Both the position numbers and the translations under genes were made by a program. From assembly GCF_003711515.1 (NCBI RefSeq), contig NW_021167079.1:6318385-6382384 (forward strand): a DNA stretch of 64,000 nt, in the 5' to 3' direction. Shown here piece after piece: positions 10,656-22,754 of the stretch. The stretch comes from Sodiomyces alkalinus F11. Its lineage: Eukaryota > Ascomycota > Sordariomycetes > Glomerellales > Plectosphaerellaceae. The number at the start of each line of letters is the position of its first letter. Position 1 is the first letter of the stretch. The notes below the pieces were generated by a model. It did no database searches. It saw nothing but the letters and a program-made list of their open reading frames with translations, and was not told where the DNA came from.

Positions 10656-13590
10656 TCACCGCCGGCCTAGGGGGGATTTGTTCTCTCTCTTGTCACCGAA
10701 AAGAGCAGCTCCCGTTGTTTCTTCTTGGCTCTGGAACTTGACAGGGGACGTTCGGAGGGACACGGTTGAAGCAGCAACAGTGGCCATGGCGGGTGTGAGC
10801 GACGCAGCGGCCGAACCCGCGTACTGGCGCATGAGTCCATGAGCCGTGGTGGAGCTCATAGCCCCGGGTAGTGCATTGACGCTACCGGCATTGATCTTCC
10901 CCATCGTCTGCCAGAGTCCGCTGCGGCTGTTGCTGGTGGGCATAAACGTCAGTCTCAAAGAAAAAAAGTGCGTAGGAGAGGTAGGGTACGTACCTAGAGC
11001 GTTGCATGCTCCGACGGCCGTTGAAGACAATCTCATGAGATTCATCCGAATCGGACGGCTGGGTGGAACGTCGGGGAGACTGGCCGGCTGGAGACTCTTC
11101 GGCAACATCGTGGGCGTCTGAATCGCTCGTCTCCTCCTTGCTGATAAGGGAAGTCGTTGGGCGTATACGAATCATTTCCTTCCTCCGTGACTGGCTGCCA
11201 TTCACATTATCAGACTGCGTTTGGCGCTTGGACTTTCTCAGGTGAAGGGCGAGAAGCCCTTTCATGGTTTCTTGAGCGAAAGGATCGGGATTGGGTCCAG
11301 GTACAGTGGTTTGGGATTTGTAACCATAATCATCCAGGTGACCAGCAGGCAGACACGTGTGATTGGAATCCGTATTTGGAGACTTCATCTCCTTGACTGG
11401 AGAAGCCGGATAGAAATTTCTTCCGTCATACTTTGGGAGACCCTTCTGAACGGAGCGCGGAGCGTTGCCCCAGTACAAATGACGCGCGCGAATCTCTTCA
11501 TCAGTGAGAGGACGATGGTAGACGTAGTCCTGGTCCTTCGCATTACGAGCGTCGACTCCCGGTCGGAGCTTGCCCTCCAGATACGGTCGTCCGAGTCCGT
11601 CATTGAGTTGCGCAAGAGGTTCTTGAAGATTCTCTTGGCTGCTCAGCTGGGTATCAGCCGACGCGTCGACTTCATTTTCAGGCATTCTCTGAGTAGCACC
11701 AGTGAGCCGCGCAGACATGGCCTCGAATTCAGGAGGTATGGGAGGATACTGCATGCCTGCTGCAAGAAGGCGCTGTTCACGGACAAGCCGCTCCTCTTCG
11801 TTCATTTTGCTGGAATTCGTGTACTTGAAGGACTCAACGCTGGTCGAGTGTAAAAGTCCTTGGCCGTACTGGCCACGAGGCTTAAAAGGAGGCGCCAATG
11901 CAGCGGTGATTGGTAGGGCAGACCGCTTCTTTGCAGGTTCAGGGATCGTGCTCGGATTGTGAAGCACGAACGCGCTCGTCGTTGCGCAAGCGGAGTCGTC
12001 ACCGCGGTTACTGTCAGTGGTGGATGTTCGATAGTGATTTGCATTCTGACTTGAACTGGAGCCCCTTGCTCGGTTTCCTCTTTCTTTTACTCGAAATACC
12101 TGTGTACCTCTCTTACCAGTCGAAGGCTTGGGCTCACTAATCGCAGAACTCAGTTGGGTGGACTCACGCGCCTGTACGGCGAGTTCTCTGAAGGATGGGT
12201 TAGCGGAGGCAGACTTGGAGCCCGTCCTTGACTGGCGGGCCTCGTCGTCAAGCTGGCTTTTGAGGTTGGCGTCTAATTCCTGGATTTGCTGACGGATGAC
12301 TTCCGCCTGTTGCTTCATTTCTCTCTCGTCGACCTGATGCTTATTGAACTGAAGTTGGTCTTCGACCCACTTGAGTTGGAGCCGCATGTTTTCAATGTGT
12401 TTCTTGGTCACATCGCTCATCCGAATCGAAGATGCAGGTGGAGCGCTAGGGGTGTTCAGCGGGCCATGGGGCCCTCCCATCAGGTTGGAACAGGGGTGAA
12501 CCAGTCCCGGAATAGACATCGGCATCGGATGAGGCAAATGACCAGAGAACGGCATTGGTCCGTAGAGTGGACTGAAGGTCCCCATATGAGGACTCAAGGT
12601 GCCCATCGGGGAACCTGGATACCCAATCATGCTCGGATGGGAAGGCATCATAGGCATGGGCATGTGCATACCCATGGGCATGGGCATTTGAACTGACATA
12701 GGCATGCCTGGCATGCCTGGTATGAATGCATGACCCATGTAGTGACCTGACACATTGATACCGGCAGGTTTGGGAGCAGGAGGCTGCTCAAAGGAAGGCC
12801 CAGGTGCGTTCTTGTCGCAACCATTACCCCCAATATTGTTTGCATCGGAGTTCAGCGGCACGTTCACTGGGCCAGGTACAGCCGAAGCAGCTGAAAAGGG
12901 ATAACCCGGCATCGGAAAGGGGGCCGCAGACATGCGTCGAGGGCTGCGAGGAATCAAGCTCGGGCTAAAGAGAGAATCCCGGCGGTTGCCAGCAACGCCA
13001 CCGTTCGAGCTTGCGCTGTAGTTTGGATGACCTTGAACGGGCATATGAACCGAACTTTCGCCAACCGCTTTGTCCTTTCCCTTTCCAGTGGGAGAAGAAT
13101 TGGCCAAGGTATTAGGCACGATACGGCCGCCCGCAGTGACCCGGATGTTGTTGGGCGAAACCACTGCTTTATAGAACCGCTTAAAACCTTCATTCATCTG
13201 AGCCTTCATCTCATGCGGGGCCGTCAATGGATTGGGCGACTGGGCATCCACAGAATTACGCCCTTGAAGTTTCCATTCGACATCTTGGCCGTCGAGCTGC
13301 TGGCGGATGGGTTCCTCTGACTCGGTAGAAGCATTGTGCTCAGAGATACCGCGGTCGATGCCATTGGAAAGGGATGCCATTGGGCGCACACGAAGGACGT
13401 GAGCTGTGAATGACGATGAGTCCCTTTCGTATCTACACATGCCAAGTGGAAAAGGGGGTTGGTTTGGTGAGTGCATACCGACAGCGGGATCCTTTTCAAC
13501 CCGATTGATCAGTCTATGCTCGAGCGGCCACTCGGAGGTAAGGCCTCGCAGAGCAAGAAGCTCTTCCGGGGTGTAAGACTTGCGGGCCAT
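10656..13590 (-). CDS. Predicted eIF4E-binding (4E-T/Eap1-like) disordered protein
   Basis: Two certain exons (10994-13590 and 10656-10932, intron 61 nt) give 957 codons. The start MARKSYTPEELLALR holds a canonical eIF4E-binding motif, Y-x4-L-hydrophobic (YTPEELL, residues 6-12), at the same N-terminal place as in yeast Caf20 and animal 4E-T. A segment GFKRFYKAVVSPNN (about 135-148) looks conserved. A Met/Pro-rich tract follows (about 290-360), then a predicted coiled coil (391-450, rich in Q, K, E). The rest is Ser/Pro/Gln-rich and disordered. A 75-nt stretch (13404-13478) begins GTATGC, ends CAG and has no stop, so it may be an in-frame intron; removing it gives 932 residues. The likely role is translational repression or mRNA storage at the cap. 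This is inferred from the motif, not shown. Confidence 0.8.
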
Positions 13591-16500
13591 GCTCGGACTG
13601 GTACCGATACAAGGCCAGGCAAATTCTGTTCTTGGTTTTGGGTAGGAGACGGAGAGTAAGTTGGTCAAGGCTGCCGGCAGAAGTGATATCGGCCAAGTTG
13701 ACGGGACAAGTTGCTTCGAATCACTGTAAATCATTGTTAATAATCGCCCATCATCCAGCAAGTAGAGCTAATACTTCTGAAGCGTGCCCAGGGGGAAGGA
13801 TTCGGGGTAGGGGTAAGGGTTGGCCCAAGCATGCCCAAGCATGCCCAAGAAGAGTGCAAAATAGAGTCCTGACGTAGAGTTGATGGTAAAGAGAAGAGAA
13901 CCCAAGAAACAAGAGCAGAGGAGCTCCCCAGCTCTCTATTTGAAGGCAATGGTATAATGCCGCGTAAAATTGTGTCCTTGGGAGACCTACCAACTTATGA
14001 TAAAGCCAACGAAAGCAAGCTCAATTGAAACAGCCGGTGCTATACATACAAGCTCTCTAGAAGTCAGCTTTCAATAGAACCGGAACGGAGAAGGGAAAAA
14101 AAAGCCTAGAGGAGGTGGAAAATGGGAGCTGGAGTTGGAGTGTACGAAGCGAGGACGTGGTGTGAGGTCAGGGCCAAAAGGGAGAGGGACTGAGACTCTC
14201 AGAACGTTTGTCAGTTCGAAAAGACGAACTCGGTGGCTGCAACAAAGTCTGGTGATGGCAAGGACGGGATACACGCAGGTAGAGGGTCAGCGCCAGGGTC
14301 GGCGATGAAGTAGGAAGAGTTGTGGAGGAAGGAAAAAAAAAGGTCGCGAAGCGGCTTCGTGGGAGAAGGACGAACTAGCGAGAATATCCAGCTACATTCA
14401 GCCAGAGCGTGCAAGGAAGGGTCGACCGTGTGTACGCTGTCATTCTCTTACCCGCTCGCGAAAGAGGCACTGGCCCAGAATGCAAAGAAGAAGAAAAGAA
14501 GAAGAAAAAGATAGGAACTGGAAACGGGCAGAAGCAGACGAAGTAGGACGACAGGAGAAGTATCCCAACTTACGGATGAAAACTCCAGGCTCTTGACAAG
14601 ACAAGACGAGAAACCCGCAATACAGATGAGGAGACTCGCAAAACGGCCTCCTGATTCCTCGCCCGATATGTTGCCAAGTTGACGATGAGATCGAGTCAGG
14701 CTGTATCTGCTTGGTGAAATGTCGGCAGTGGCAATCGTCAAGACGAACAGTTGGGGGGGAATGAGGAATCAGGTAGGTACCTTAGGTGAGGTAATAAAAT
14801 TAAGAATAGGCTCTGAGAGGTTATCGCGACACTGGTCTGCGCGGCAATATCTGATCTCGGACGGGGTAATACACGGAAGCTTACACCTCTGACCGCGATG
14901 TGCGAGTGGTAGGTCGTAAGGTACCTATAGAGCGTCTGGCTCTGGGAGGAGTGGAAGTAGTCTTGGTAGGTAAGGTAAGGTAGGTTAGGGAGAAAAGGAG
15001 CAGGCTCGACCTTGTCGTTTACCTGTCAAGATCCACGCGTTAATGAACACCGGGGTGTGCTGGTCAGGAAAACAAGAGAGCAAGTTCCTCCGTGGGAAGA
15101 AACAAGGGGGTTCCGAAGATGATCACACGATGAACACCGAGGAAACTGATCACCTGAGCAGGAAGGTCCTCGAAAGGGGTCCCGTTTGTTAAGAAACAGA
15201 CCAGCCCAGGGCGATCCCCAATACTTGCGTGTCCAGGGTTCACGATCAAGTCAGGAGGTGAGGACCTTTGCGGCACTAAGCGGAACCATTGGGGTCTTCT
15301 TTCCTCAATGCCTGAGAGTCGAGAGTCACCGAGCATCAGAAGTAGGGCTTGCAAGGTAGGGGCAACCAAGAACCCCCGCCCAAAGGCCCCATTAAGTTGC
15401 GGTGGTATCATGATCAAGCGGGATACATATCTATACCCAGGGACTACTGCTCACAAGCAGTGTCACAGATAGGAAATAGATGATGACGGAGAGCCGGAGA
15501 GGATGCCGGAGTACCTCCTAGGTATTAACCTAGAGATGGGTACAGAGTACCTATGTGAGTAGAAAAACTGCGTCCTACTTCCATGTGAGAAGGGCTTACA
15601 TGACCATTGGCCCCGTTTCAAGCTCCTTGACTCCTTGGGAAAGGTAGACTGTGAGTAGAAAGAAGCCCTATACTCAAAAAAGCTCCACCGGTTTGTCTTC
15701 TGGAGATCCTATCCCCAGACTGTGAACAGACTCACAGACTGCATAAGACAAGAAAGTTGGTTCAGTTTATGAGGAATCCGCCACTCCTCGCCGATGGCCA
15801 GCGTGACTTTCAAAGAGAGAAAAGGAAGGTCTTGAGTCTTGCGTATTTCTTTGAAATGACGGCTCTCCAAGATCAGAGAAGACATATCTTTAAAAAGCCA
15901 CCTAAAAGGTTAGTAGGCAAATACCCCGTAGCACAGTTCGCTCTCACTGCCCGGAAGGCTTGAGACCAGACCAGAGGGAGGCGGCTTGATAGCGTATAGT
16001 GGAATAAAATGAGAAGGAGAGAGGCAAAACGACCAGGGGAGTTAGTATACAAAGTATAAAGTTGAACTGTGGACAAAGTCATCGTCTTGACCAAGGAACT
16101 GAGCATCATAAGGTGATAGTGAGAGCCAGGGGAAGAAAGGGGAAGAGATTTTCTTTTCTTCCCATTGAAAATTGGCTCCCAAATTGTTGGCCAAGCCAAG
16201 CCTATTCAGACAGGCACCAGGGCAACATGCGCACCGTCTCTATCCCTCATGATGGATTGCCAGGGCTTGATCGATGAGAAGTGCAGAGATGCGTATCGAT
16301 CCGAGTATCCTAAGAATGGCTGGAAACGTCAGTACACATAAAATTGGCCTTTCTACGTCTTGAGCCTCTTACTGGGAAGTTTCCAGCTTCTCAACCCTTG
16401 TTATAGATAAGTGAAGACCTGGGAGTTGATAAAGGAGATATTTTTTACGGAGCGCAAAGGACGCCGCTGATTGGTAGGTACCTCAGAAGCAAAGGAGAAT

Positions 16501-18155
16501 GGACATTACCTAAGGTAAGGTAGGCACCTAAGGTAGACACATAAGAGTGGGTCCAAAAGAATTCTATTTTCCGCGTCCCCTATCCCATCGAACCCAACAA
16601 AACGACTACCGCGAGATATCTGATAAGAATAAACCCTCAAGGCTGGAGGTCGGGCGTATCACGCACTATTCTTTAGAACTAGGAAGTGTGTAACTTATAG
16701 AGACGCACGCTTCGAAACCAAGGTTCCTTAATCACGAAGTACCTATTGCTGTTTGTCTGGCTACCTTACCTTACCCGAGTAAACTACGGACCGCTCGGTA
16801 GACGGCTTCACGTTATTCCTGCCAGGCCGGGCCGATAGTTGTGCTGTCCAGCTGCATGATGACCGCATCGGCGCAGGTACCAGACGTAGTCTTGGTACAC
16901 CAGCAGTCATGCAACTCCCAATCCGTACATTCGCAAGGATTGTTCCTGGCAGTGGTTGAATTCTTGGGCAGTCCCTTTGCTGAGGTCCTAACCATAGCCT
17001 GTTGGTTAAGGAATACCAGAATGTTACCTAATGCCCGCTCGTAAAGAGGCCGAATTGAGGCTCACACCTGTGAACCATGCGGCAGGCCGAAGAGCTGTTA
17101 AAGTAGGTACAGTACCATCACTGCCCGCATGTGGTGGATCTACGAAGCACAGGGGCGCATTGGTGGGGACTCGGGGCACGGCACTCCTCGTGGCCCGAGG
17201 TCTTTTTTCCTCACGGATGCCTATCCGTCTGGGCCCGTTACCCCGCGGTTTACCCCTCCCTCTTACTCGGGTTGATTGCTTTCAAGTATTTCGAGGGACC
17301 AAACAACATCACATGCAGATCTGCTCCCAGCATACATTAAGGTGTCGTTCTGTCCCTGACCAAGGTAGTCAGGACGCAGAGCATTCGGATAAGATTCCAC
17401 GGAGTAGCACATGTCCTATCTGAATATTTTCGGTGCTAGGATAAGACAAGAAAAAAGCAATCAAGATAGCTATACCCAGTGGGAGGAACAGGCCGCATTC
17501 GGTATAATTAGCACCTAGCTCCCCGTGCAATGCCGAAAGACTTACACTTGAATGCTTTCATGCTTCCTACTTCCGAGAGGTACCTGAACTGACAAGATAC
17601 TAAGTGCCGTAGGCCGTTGCCTGTTTTGGGACGCCGACTCCGTGATTCGGTGGCGCTTTTCTTTCCTTGCCACCAATGACGCCTCCCCAAGTGCGATACC
17701 AAGAGGTACTAAATGTAAATATACATTTACTTGGAACTTAGTCTACCTAGGTTGCGTTGTTTATTAACGGCATCCGGACGAGACGTGGAAGCCGGTCACT
17801 TAACCGATGGACATATGATGACTGAGCCTTTTGTTTTTAGTTCTGTCGAGTTCGATGATCGTTCCGTTTTCTCTTAAGATTTCTTACTATTTTACCTTTC
17901 TCTTCTCGTTTTCTTTCCAATCCCGAATACCCTCGAGTGATCTGGCTTATGCCCCATCTTTGGCCCAATCTTTTTACATTTCCCACTTGGTAGTCTGTCC
18001 AACTTCTGAGACGCGATCCCGTTCGGTTCCAACGAAATCCGACTTTAAATCTCGGATACCCGCCTTGACTGAACGACACAATATTCTACTTTCACCTGAA
18101 TTACACATTCGTATACATCGACGTCCTTTGATAAACGGATATCTCATATCTCGCC
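13591..18155. other. Gene-poor 4.5 kb between divergent genes
   Basis: No credible coding exon is present. The left end (to about 14.7 kb) is probably the 5' leader and promoter of the eIF4E-binding candidate; it carries a 10-bp direct repeat (GCCCAAGCAT, 13823-13848). Motif blocks of the AAGGTA/TACCTT kind occur at 14771-14793, 14965-14990, 16505-16537 and 16761-16777. The right end (17826-17930) is pyrimidine-rich and probably the leader of the SET gene. A short cysteine-bearing frame at 16813-16960 (-) lacks a start exon. Confidence 0.55.
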
Positions 18156-19349
18156 ATGGCCCCCCTTAAGCCTCATTGGACTCAGCCGTCCCACCCGGAC
18201 GTCCAGGAAGTCATCAAGGCCAGCGACACCGAATTCTTGACCAAGAGTGTTTCCAAGGTCACTCTACCCCCCTTCGCCGTCTTCGCCAAGATGTCTTTCC
18301 CTCCTTGCAGCTTTGTCGAGGAACCGACCTATGCTACAGTTCAGTGTGGTCGAGATAAGCACTTCAACCTCAACAGCGACCTGCTGTATATCAATCACTC
18401 GTGTGATCCTTCTCTGGTCAGTCACCCTTGACCTCCCTGTAACCTTTGTCCTGCCAGTGGTGGTCTATGGATAGCGGTCAATAGATCGGCTCTCGGTCTT
18501 GTTGAAGCCTGTCTTTGTATTGCTCTGCACGGCCACCTGATTATTTAGTCCTCTTCCACTTTAACTGCGACCAGGAGTCCATTTTTCGCTAACCACACTT
18601 GTGAGTGACAATAGATCTTCGACACGGGTAATTTCAACGTCCTAGTGGGACCCAAGGGACTCAAGCCCGGTGATGAGCTAACCGTTCGTTGTCATCCGTG
18701 TACCTCCCATTTTTCCCCCTCACTTCAGGTGTAATACTGAGCCAAGAGATTCCGTTACCTAACCGACCCCTAGTTCTTCTACCCCTCTACGGAGTGGTCC
18801 ATGGCCCAGCCTTTCGACTGCTTCTGCGGCGCCCCTTCCTGCCGCGGCACCATCAGCGGCGCGAGGGACATGACCAAGGCCCAGCTCGAGGGTGTCTGGC
18901 TGAACGGCCACGTCCTGGAACTGCTCGCAGAGCGCGACGCCGCGGTAGCAGCGGCAGCGAGGACGACGCAGCTTCGGTCTGAAAATGGCGTGAATCCAGA
19001 GCAGGAGCCGCAGCCCATCTCTGCCCCGCCCACCACCTGCGAAGATGCGACCGCTCAGGCGCTGAGACATGCGCTCGAGCACGCAGAAAAGGCCGCCGAG
19101 GCCGCCCTCTCCGCTCTACGTTCCTACACCGAGACGCTGCAGATCGGAAGTTCGGCTGTCGCGGCGAAGGTCAACGGTACGACTTATACCAACGACAGCA
19201 ACGGAATTAATGGGAAAGCAAAGCTCAACCTCGCCGTTAACGGAACCGGCGAGTTTGGGGCGACCGCAGCGAGGCGTGGGCCGACGTCACGAGAATTGAG
19301 CGGCGAGATGGGCGGAGATACCAAGTCCGATGTCTCGTCTGTTGTCTAA
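18156..19349 (+). CDS. SET-domain protein with post-SET motif
   Basis: Three exons (18156-18416, 18615-18683, 18774-19349) give 301 residues. The SET core reads AVFAKMSFPP, then YINHSCDPSL (the NHSC motif that binds AdoMet and forms the pseudoknot), IFDTGNFNVLVGPKGLKPGDEL and FFYPSTEW, whose tyrosines are expected at the active site. A post-SET-like zinc site, CFCGAPSCRG, follows. The C-terminal 130 residues are Ala/Glu-rich (a probable helix) and then low complexity, with no known domain. The family methylates lysines of histones or other proteins; the substrate cannot be told here. The first intron is long for this window (198 nt); the second is 90 nt and starts GTTCGT. Exon phases are all zero. 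Confidence 0.88.
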
Positions 19350-19811
19350 AAGCTTTTGAAAGCGTTAAGGGATATGTCAGCCCTAGATTACAGACGATGG
19401 ACTCGGTCCAGAAAGAGGAGGAATGAGAGGAGAAAGGGAATGCCCCATGGAAGATTTCAACACATCTTCTTATACAGTACGATTTCCGGGAAAGTTACCT
19501 TGGTCTCTTGGGCCGAACGGAGGCGCACTGGAGGCTGGCATTCCAGTTTCTTCTGGAGATTTCTTTTCGACCCCACAGACTCAACATCTGGCTAGTGAAC
19601 ACGATTTTTTCCCCTCTCCATTGTCGGGTCTTGAGGCTCCTTGTTTAGCTACATTCTTGTCGCATAAGGACCTCTTGAGACGGACAGAAAATAAGTATTC
19701 ACTCCCTTGACGCCAGTCTATACCATACCTAGTTTTCCCAACTACACAAATGTAAGTCAGGCAACTCTGCCGGAAACACCATGCTCAACGCCAGCCATGC
19801 CTTCCCTGGTA
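19350..19811. other. Convergent intergenic region
   Basis: 462 bp between the stop codons of the SET gene (+) and the type II membrane protein gene (-). It presumably holds both 3' UTRs. Nothing else is seen. Confidence 0.55.
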
Positions 19812-21638
19812 TTACCCGCTTTCATCCTTCTCCCATTCCAAGCGCTCGACGATGCGTTGCGCAAGGAACGCCGTAGCAAACTTCCACGCCTCCGTGTCGC
19901 CAAGGTTCCAAGCCTCGATAGCGGCGCGCACAGCGACAGCCTGGTGTCGGTCCCCCCCTTCCTCGCCGTCCACGTCGTTGTGGGTCACATGAAGCTCGCG
20001 GGCCCTCTGCAGTAGAAAGGGTTCTAAAGCAAGGTCTGCTTCGTTTGCAACGGGACCATCGACGGGGTCGTGCTCCGGCTTGGGACGGCGCCCTGGTCCC
20101 GGGTCGCTGTAGCCCCGGTCTTGGTCGTATGGGATGGCGAAGCCAAAGTGCCAGTCGAGGTAGTCCTTGAGCTTATCCTCTTCGATCAACTTCTCGGCCG
20201 TCAGCCAGAGGGAGTGGGCCGTGCCGTATTGGCTAGCTACCATCTCCTTGAAGCGAACAACGCGGATGGCGGAGCTGACGGTGGCGCCGAGAAGCCCCAT
20301 GGTGGCGGCACGCAGCCAAGGGTCGCGGGGCGAGTTCCAGCGGATCCAAGGTATGTCAACCTCTTTCCGGAGCTCTCTGAGGAGGGCGGTGGTGTAAGGA
20401 TGCGGCACGGTGCCGATGGTGTAGAGAGTGCTGATGTTCTGATATCGTCCTGGGGTGCTGATATGCATGGGCCGTGAGGAGACGCAAGGGTTGCATTGGT
20501 CATTGTTGGGAGGGCATGAATTCACCATGGGCGAGGGCGAGCATTGGGAGAGACTCACGGCAAGCTGCCGGGCGTCGCTGATCATATGTGTCGAGTGTTC
20601 GGGGAGCGGCTTCATCACTGCTATGCCGTCGGAGAAGTGATTCTGCCAGGCCGCATGAAGGTGGCTGTTGATGAGCAGATTCAAGCTCTTTAGGCCTCGA
20701 GCGCGGCTGTCGTTGAGAGCCTCGTTGACTTTGCCGTACTTGGTCTTGATAAGGGAGGCATCATAGTAAACGATAGGTTTGGGCATATCATCCACCTGGA
20801 AACGCTCGGTGGGTGCAGCTGCGAGAAAGCCCTTGACCTGCTTAGGCTCGCTACTGGCCAGGACGTGCTTGATGGCCGCCAAAACATCTAGTTGAGACCC
20901 TGCCAACAGGCCATCATCGAGGCCTTGCCACCGGATGAGTTTGGGGTATATCCCACGCCGGAGGAAGATGAGTTCGGGATCTTCCTCAGGCCCCATGGGC
21001 AGCACGGTGTAGAAAGACAGCAAGCCGCCGCCCGCAGTCTCCCAGGCCAGCCAGCGCGTGATCTCGGTCTTCACAGCGGGTTCCAGATCGAGGCGCTGAA
21101 GTTCGCCGTACAAAGGGTTGTTCAAAGCATCCGCTGGCCCGAGAATGATAGGTCTGAAGCCGTGGGCCCACCAAGCACGGCGCCAGGTCAGCAGAAGGTC
21201 GCTTTCCGCATCCGCCGTGGTCCTATCCTCAGCGGCGGCAGGGTCATGGTAGCAGTATATTGGTGCACGATCCTCCAGTGGAGGGAGGATGGAGCGATAT
21301 TCGTCGAGGGCGAGAGCGAGAGCGGAGGAAAAGGGCACGGAGAGCAACTTCTCCGAACCAGACCTATCGTCAAAGATATCGTTCTTCTCTCGCGGAAGCG
21401 GGTTGACTGGTTGCCGAAAATCATTCAAAATGCTGTCAGAGGTAGGAACCCTGATCTTCGGCACAGAGGGTATGCGGTTGGCATATCGGGACAGGGTGCG
21501 TTGACCTGTGACGGTATTCAGTCGAGAGAAAAGGAGAGAGAATAGTGAGAAGACGGTAACGCAAGCGAAGAGGAAGCGGAAGCGTCGAGAGGAGCAGATA
21601 CGGAGCGTTCTTCTGATAGAGGTATGCTGCTCGCGCAT
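19812..21638 (-). CDS. Uncharacterised type II membrane protein
   Basis: One uninterrupted frame of 608 residues. A basic cytosolic tail (MREQHTSIRRTLRICSSRR) precedes one transmembrane helix (about 20-40, FLFACVTVFSLFSLLFSRL) and a large lumenal domain, the topology of Golgi-resident enzymes. The lumenal part contains IYCYHDPAAAED, WRRAWWAHGFRPIILGPADA, a Cys cluster CPPNNDQCNPC and a segment YTIGTVPHPYTTALL, which look like an ordered, probably fungus-specific domain. There is no DxD-centred fold I can name, so a glycosyltransferase role is only a guess from topology. The start ATG at 21638 sits 12 nt downstream, in the coding sense, of a GA-repeat leader. Confidence 0.85.
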   Translation of the reverse strand: MREQHTSIRRTLRICSSRRFRFLFACVTVFSLFSLLFSRLNTVTGQRTLSRYANRIPSVPKIRVPTSDSILNDFRQPVNPLPREKNDIFDDRSGSEKLLSVPFSSALALALDEYRSILPPLEDRAPIYCYHDPAAAEDRTTADAESDLLLTWRRAWWAHGFRPIILGPADALNNPLYGELQRLDLEPAVKTEITRWLAWETAGGGLLSFYTVLPMGPEEDPELIFLRRGIYPKLIRWQGLDDGLLAGSQLDVLAAIKHVLASSEPKQVKGFLAAAPTERFQVDDMPKPIVYYDASLIKTKYGKVNEALNDSRARGLKSLNLLINSHLHAAWQNHFSDGIAVMKPLPEHSTHMISDARQLAVSLSQCSPSPMVNSCPPNNDQCNPCVSSRPMHISTPGRYQNISTLYTIGTVPHPYTTALLRELRKEVDIPWIRWNSPRDPWLRAATMGLLGATVSSAIRVVRFKEMVASQYGTAHSLWLTAEKLIEEDKLKDYLDWHFGFAIPYDQDRGYSDPGPGRRPKPEHDPVDGPVANEADLALEPFLLQRARELHVTHNDVDGEEGGDRHQAVAVRAAIEAWNLGDTEAWKFATAFLAQRIVERLEWEKDESG

Positions 21639-22754
21639 GGCGGGCGGACGCTCTCTCTCTCTCTATCTCTCTCTCTCTCTCTATGAAGGGCCGCAATCCC
21701 GATCACTCAGTCTCGGCGATGGTGAAGAGGAAAGTTGAACATTAGGATGATCGCTGAAACGAGTTAGGAGTTCAGAAGAGTGTCATACTCCGTAGGAAGC
21801 GAGTATGGAAAGGCAACCGATGCCAATTAATGGATCGACGTCCCAAATAGTGAATGATCGCCAATTCAGTTAGTACTTTGACGAGGTCTGGTTTCGGATA
21901 GCTGGAGCTTCGACGCGTACTTCGACACGTACCTAGTGTGAAGCCAAGATCAAGAGTAAGGTACAGAGTAATTACAGGTACAAATCTCCATCTCTACACA
22001 AGTCAGGTACGGGTAGTCGTTCAACGAGATTTGAGTTCAGCTACCTTCAAATAAGGGAAGGTACCTTAGCTCCCACTCCTTGTCTTTTGTCGACCCGACC
22101 ATTTGGCCGACGCGGTGTCTGTACGTAAACCTCCCGTACGAATTTCTCCTTTCATCCGTACTCGTGCATGATATTGTGATAATTGACCGACCGCCAAGGT
22201 CACTCTGTGTATCGAACAAAGGTGGCCCGAGTAATAGGCTGAGATATAATCCGTAGTACGGGGTGCGAGTGAAAGAACAAACAATCCATACCTACCTTAC
22301 CTTAGACGGGCGCTCTACGGTAAATATGTACGAAGTCTCTGTGCAGCAGCAAAGAGGTACAGTGGCCTCACAAAATTACAGAAGCGCTTTACATGATCAC
22401 ATCGTGTAGCCCACTTCGGTGCTTTTGGCCAATGACATGTAGCTTACAAATGAGGTTCTAGAACCTAGTACGAATAATGGGGCGTCAGAGCAGACAGTAC
22501 AACGTACAGCATGCTGTGTAAGGTCCACTGCAAACAATGTTTAACACATAATACGCAAGTGCCTCCAGTTTTCGCGTCTAAACTGTCAGAAAGTGTTAGA
22601 CATCGATGGAAAGCTACCTTACATCGTCCCCATCTCAGTTATCACTTCAGCGACGGAATCATGTCCGTAGCACGTTAATAATAACGTCGACCGAACTTAC
22701 CACTGCACACCAACTTACATGTAAATATATACACATACGCATAAGCGTTTTCCA
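21639..22754. promoter_or_regulatory. Divergent promoter region with CT microsatellite
   Basis: 1.1 kb separates the type II membrane protein gene (-) from the PLP-binding protein gene (+). It has a CT repeat at 21651-21682, motif blocks at about 22058 and 22288-22308, and TACTCCGTA-type sites (about 21786). No coding exon is seen. Confidence 0.55.
21651..21682. repeat. (CT)n microsatellite in 5' leader
   Basis: A dinucleotide run broken once by an A at 21665. In the sense of the minus-strand gene it is (GA)n and ends about 12 nt before the start codon, so it is transcribed as part of the leader. Confidence 0.9.

Noticed and set aside
15064..15417. 117-residue minus-strand open frame in the large gap
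   Set aside because: No recognisable domain, no splice partners and composition like translated non-coding DNA.
16813..16995. Short cysteine-bearing frame (NNPCECTDWELHDCWC) that could be a small secreted protein exon
   Set aside because: I could not find an upstream exon with a signal peptide and matching splice phase, so I did not call a gene.
19812..21638. Possible intron starting GTGAGT inside the type II membrane protein gene (near 20560)
   Set aside because: Removing it would delete a Cys cluster that reads as ordered protein, and the continuous frame needs no splice.
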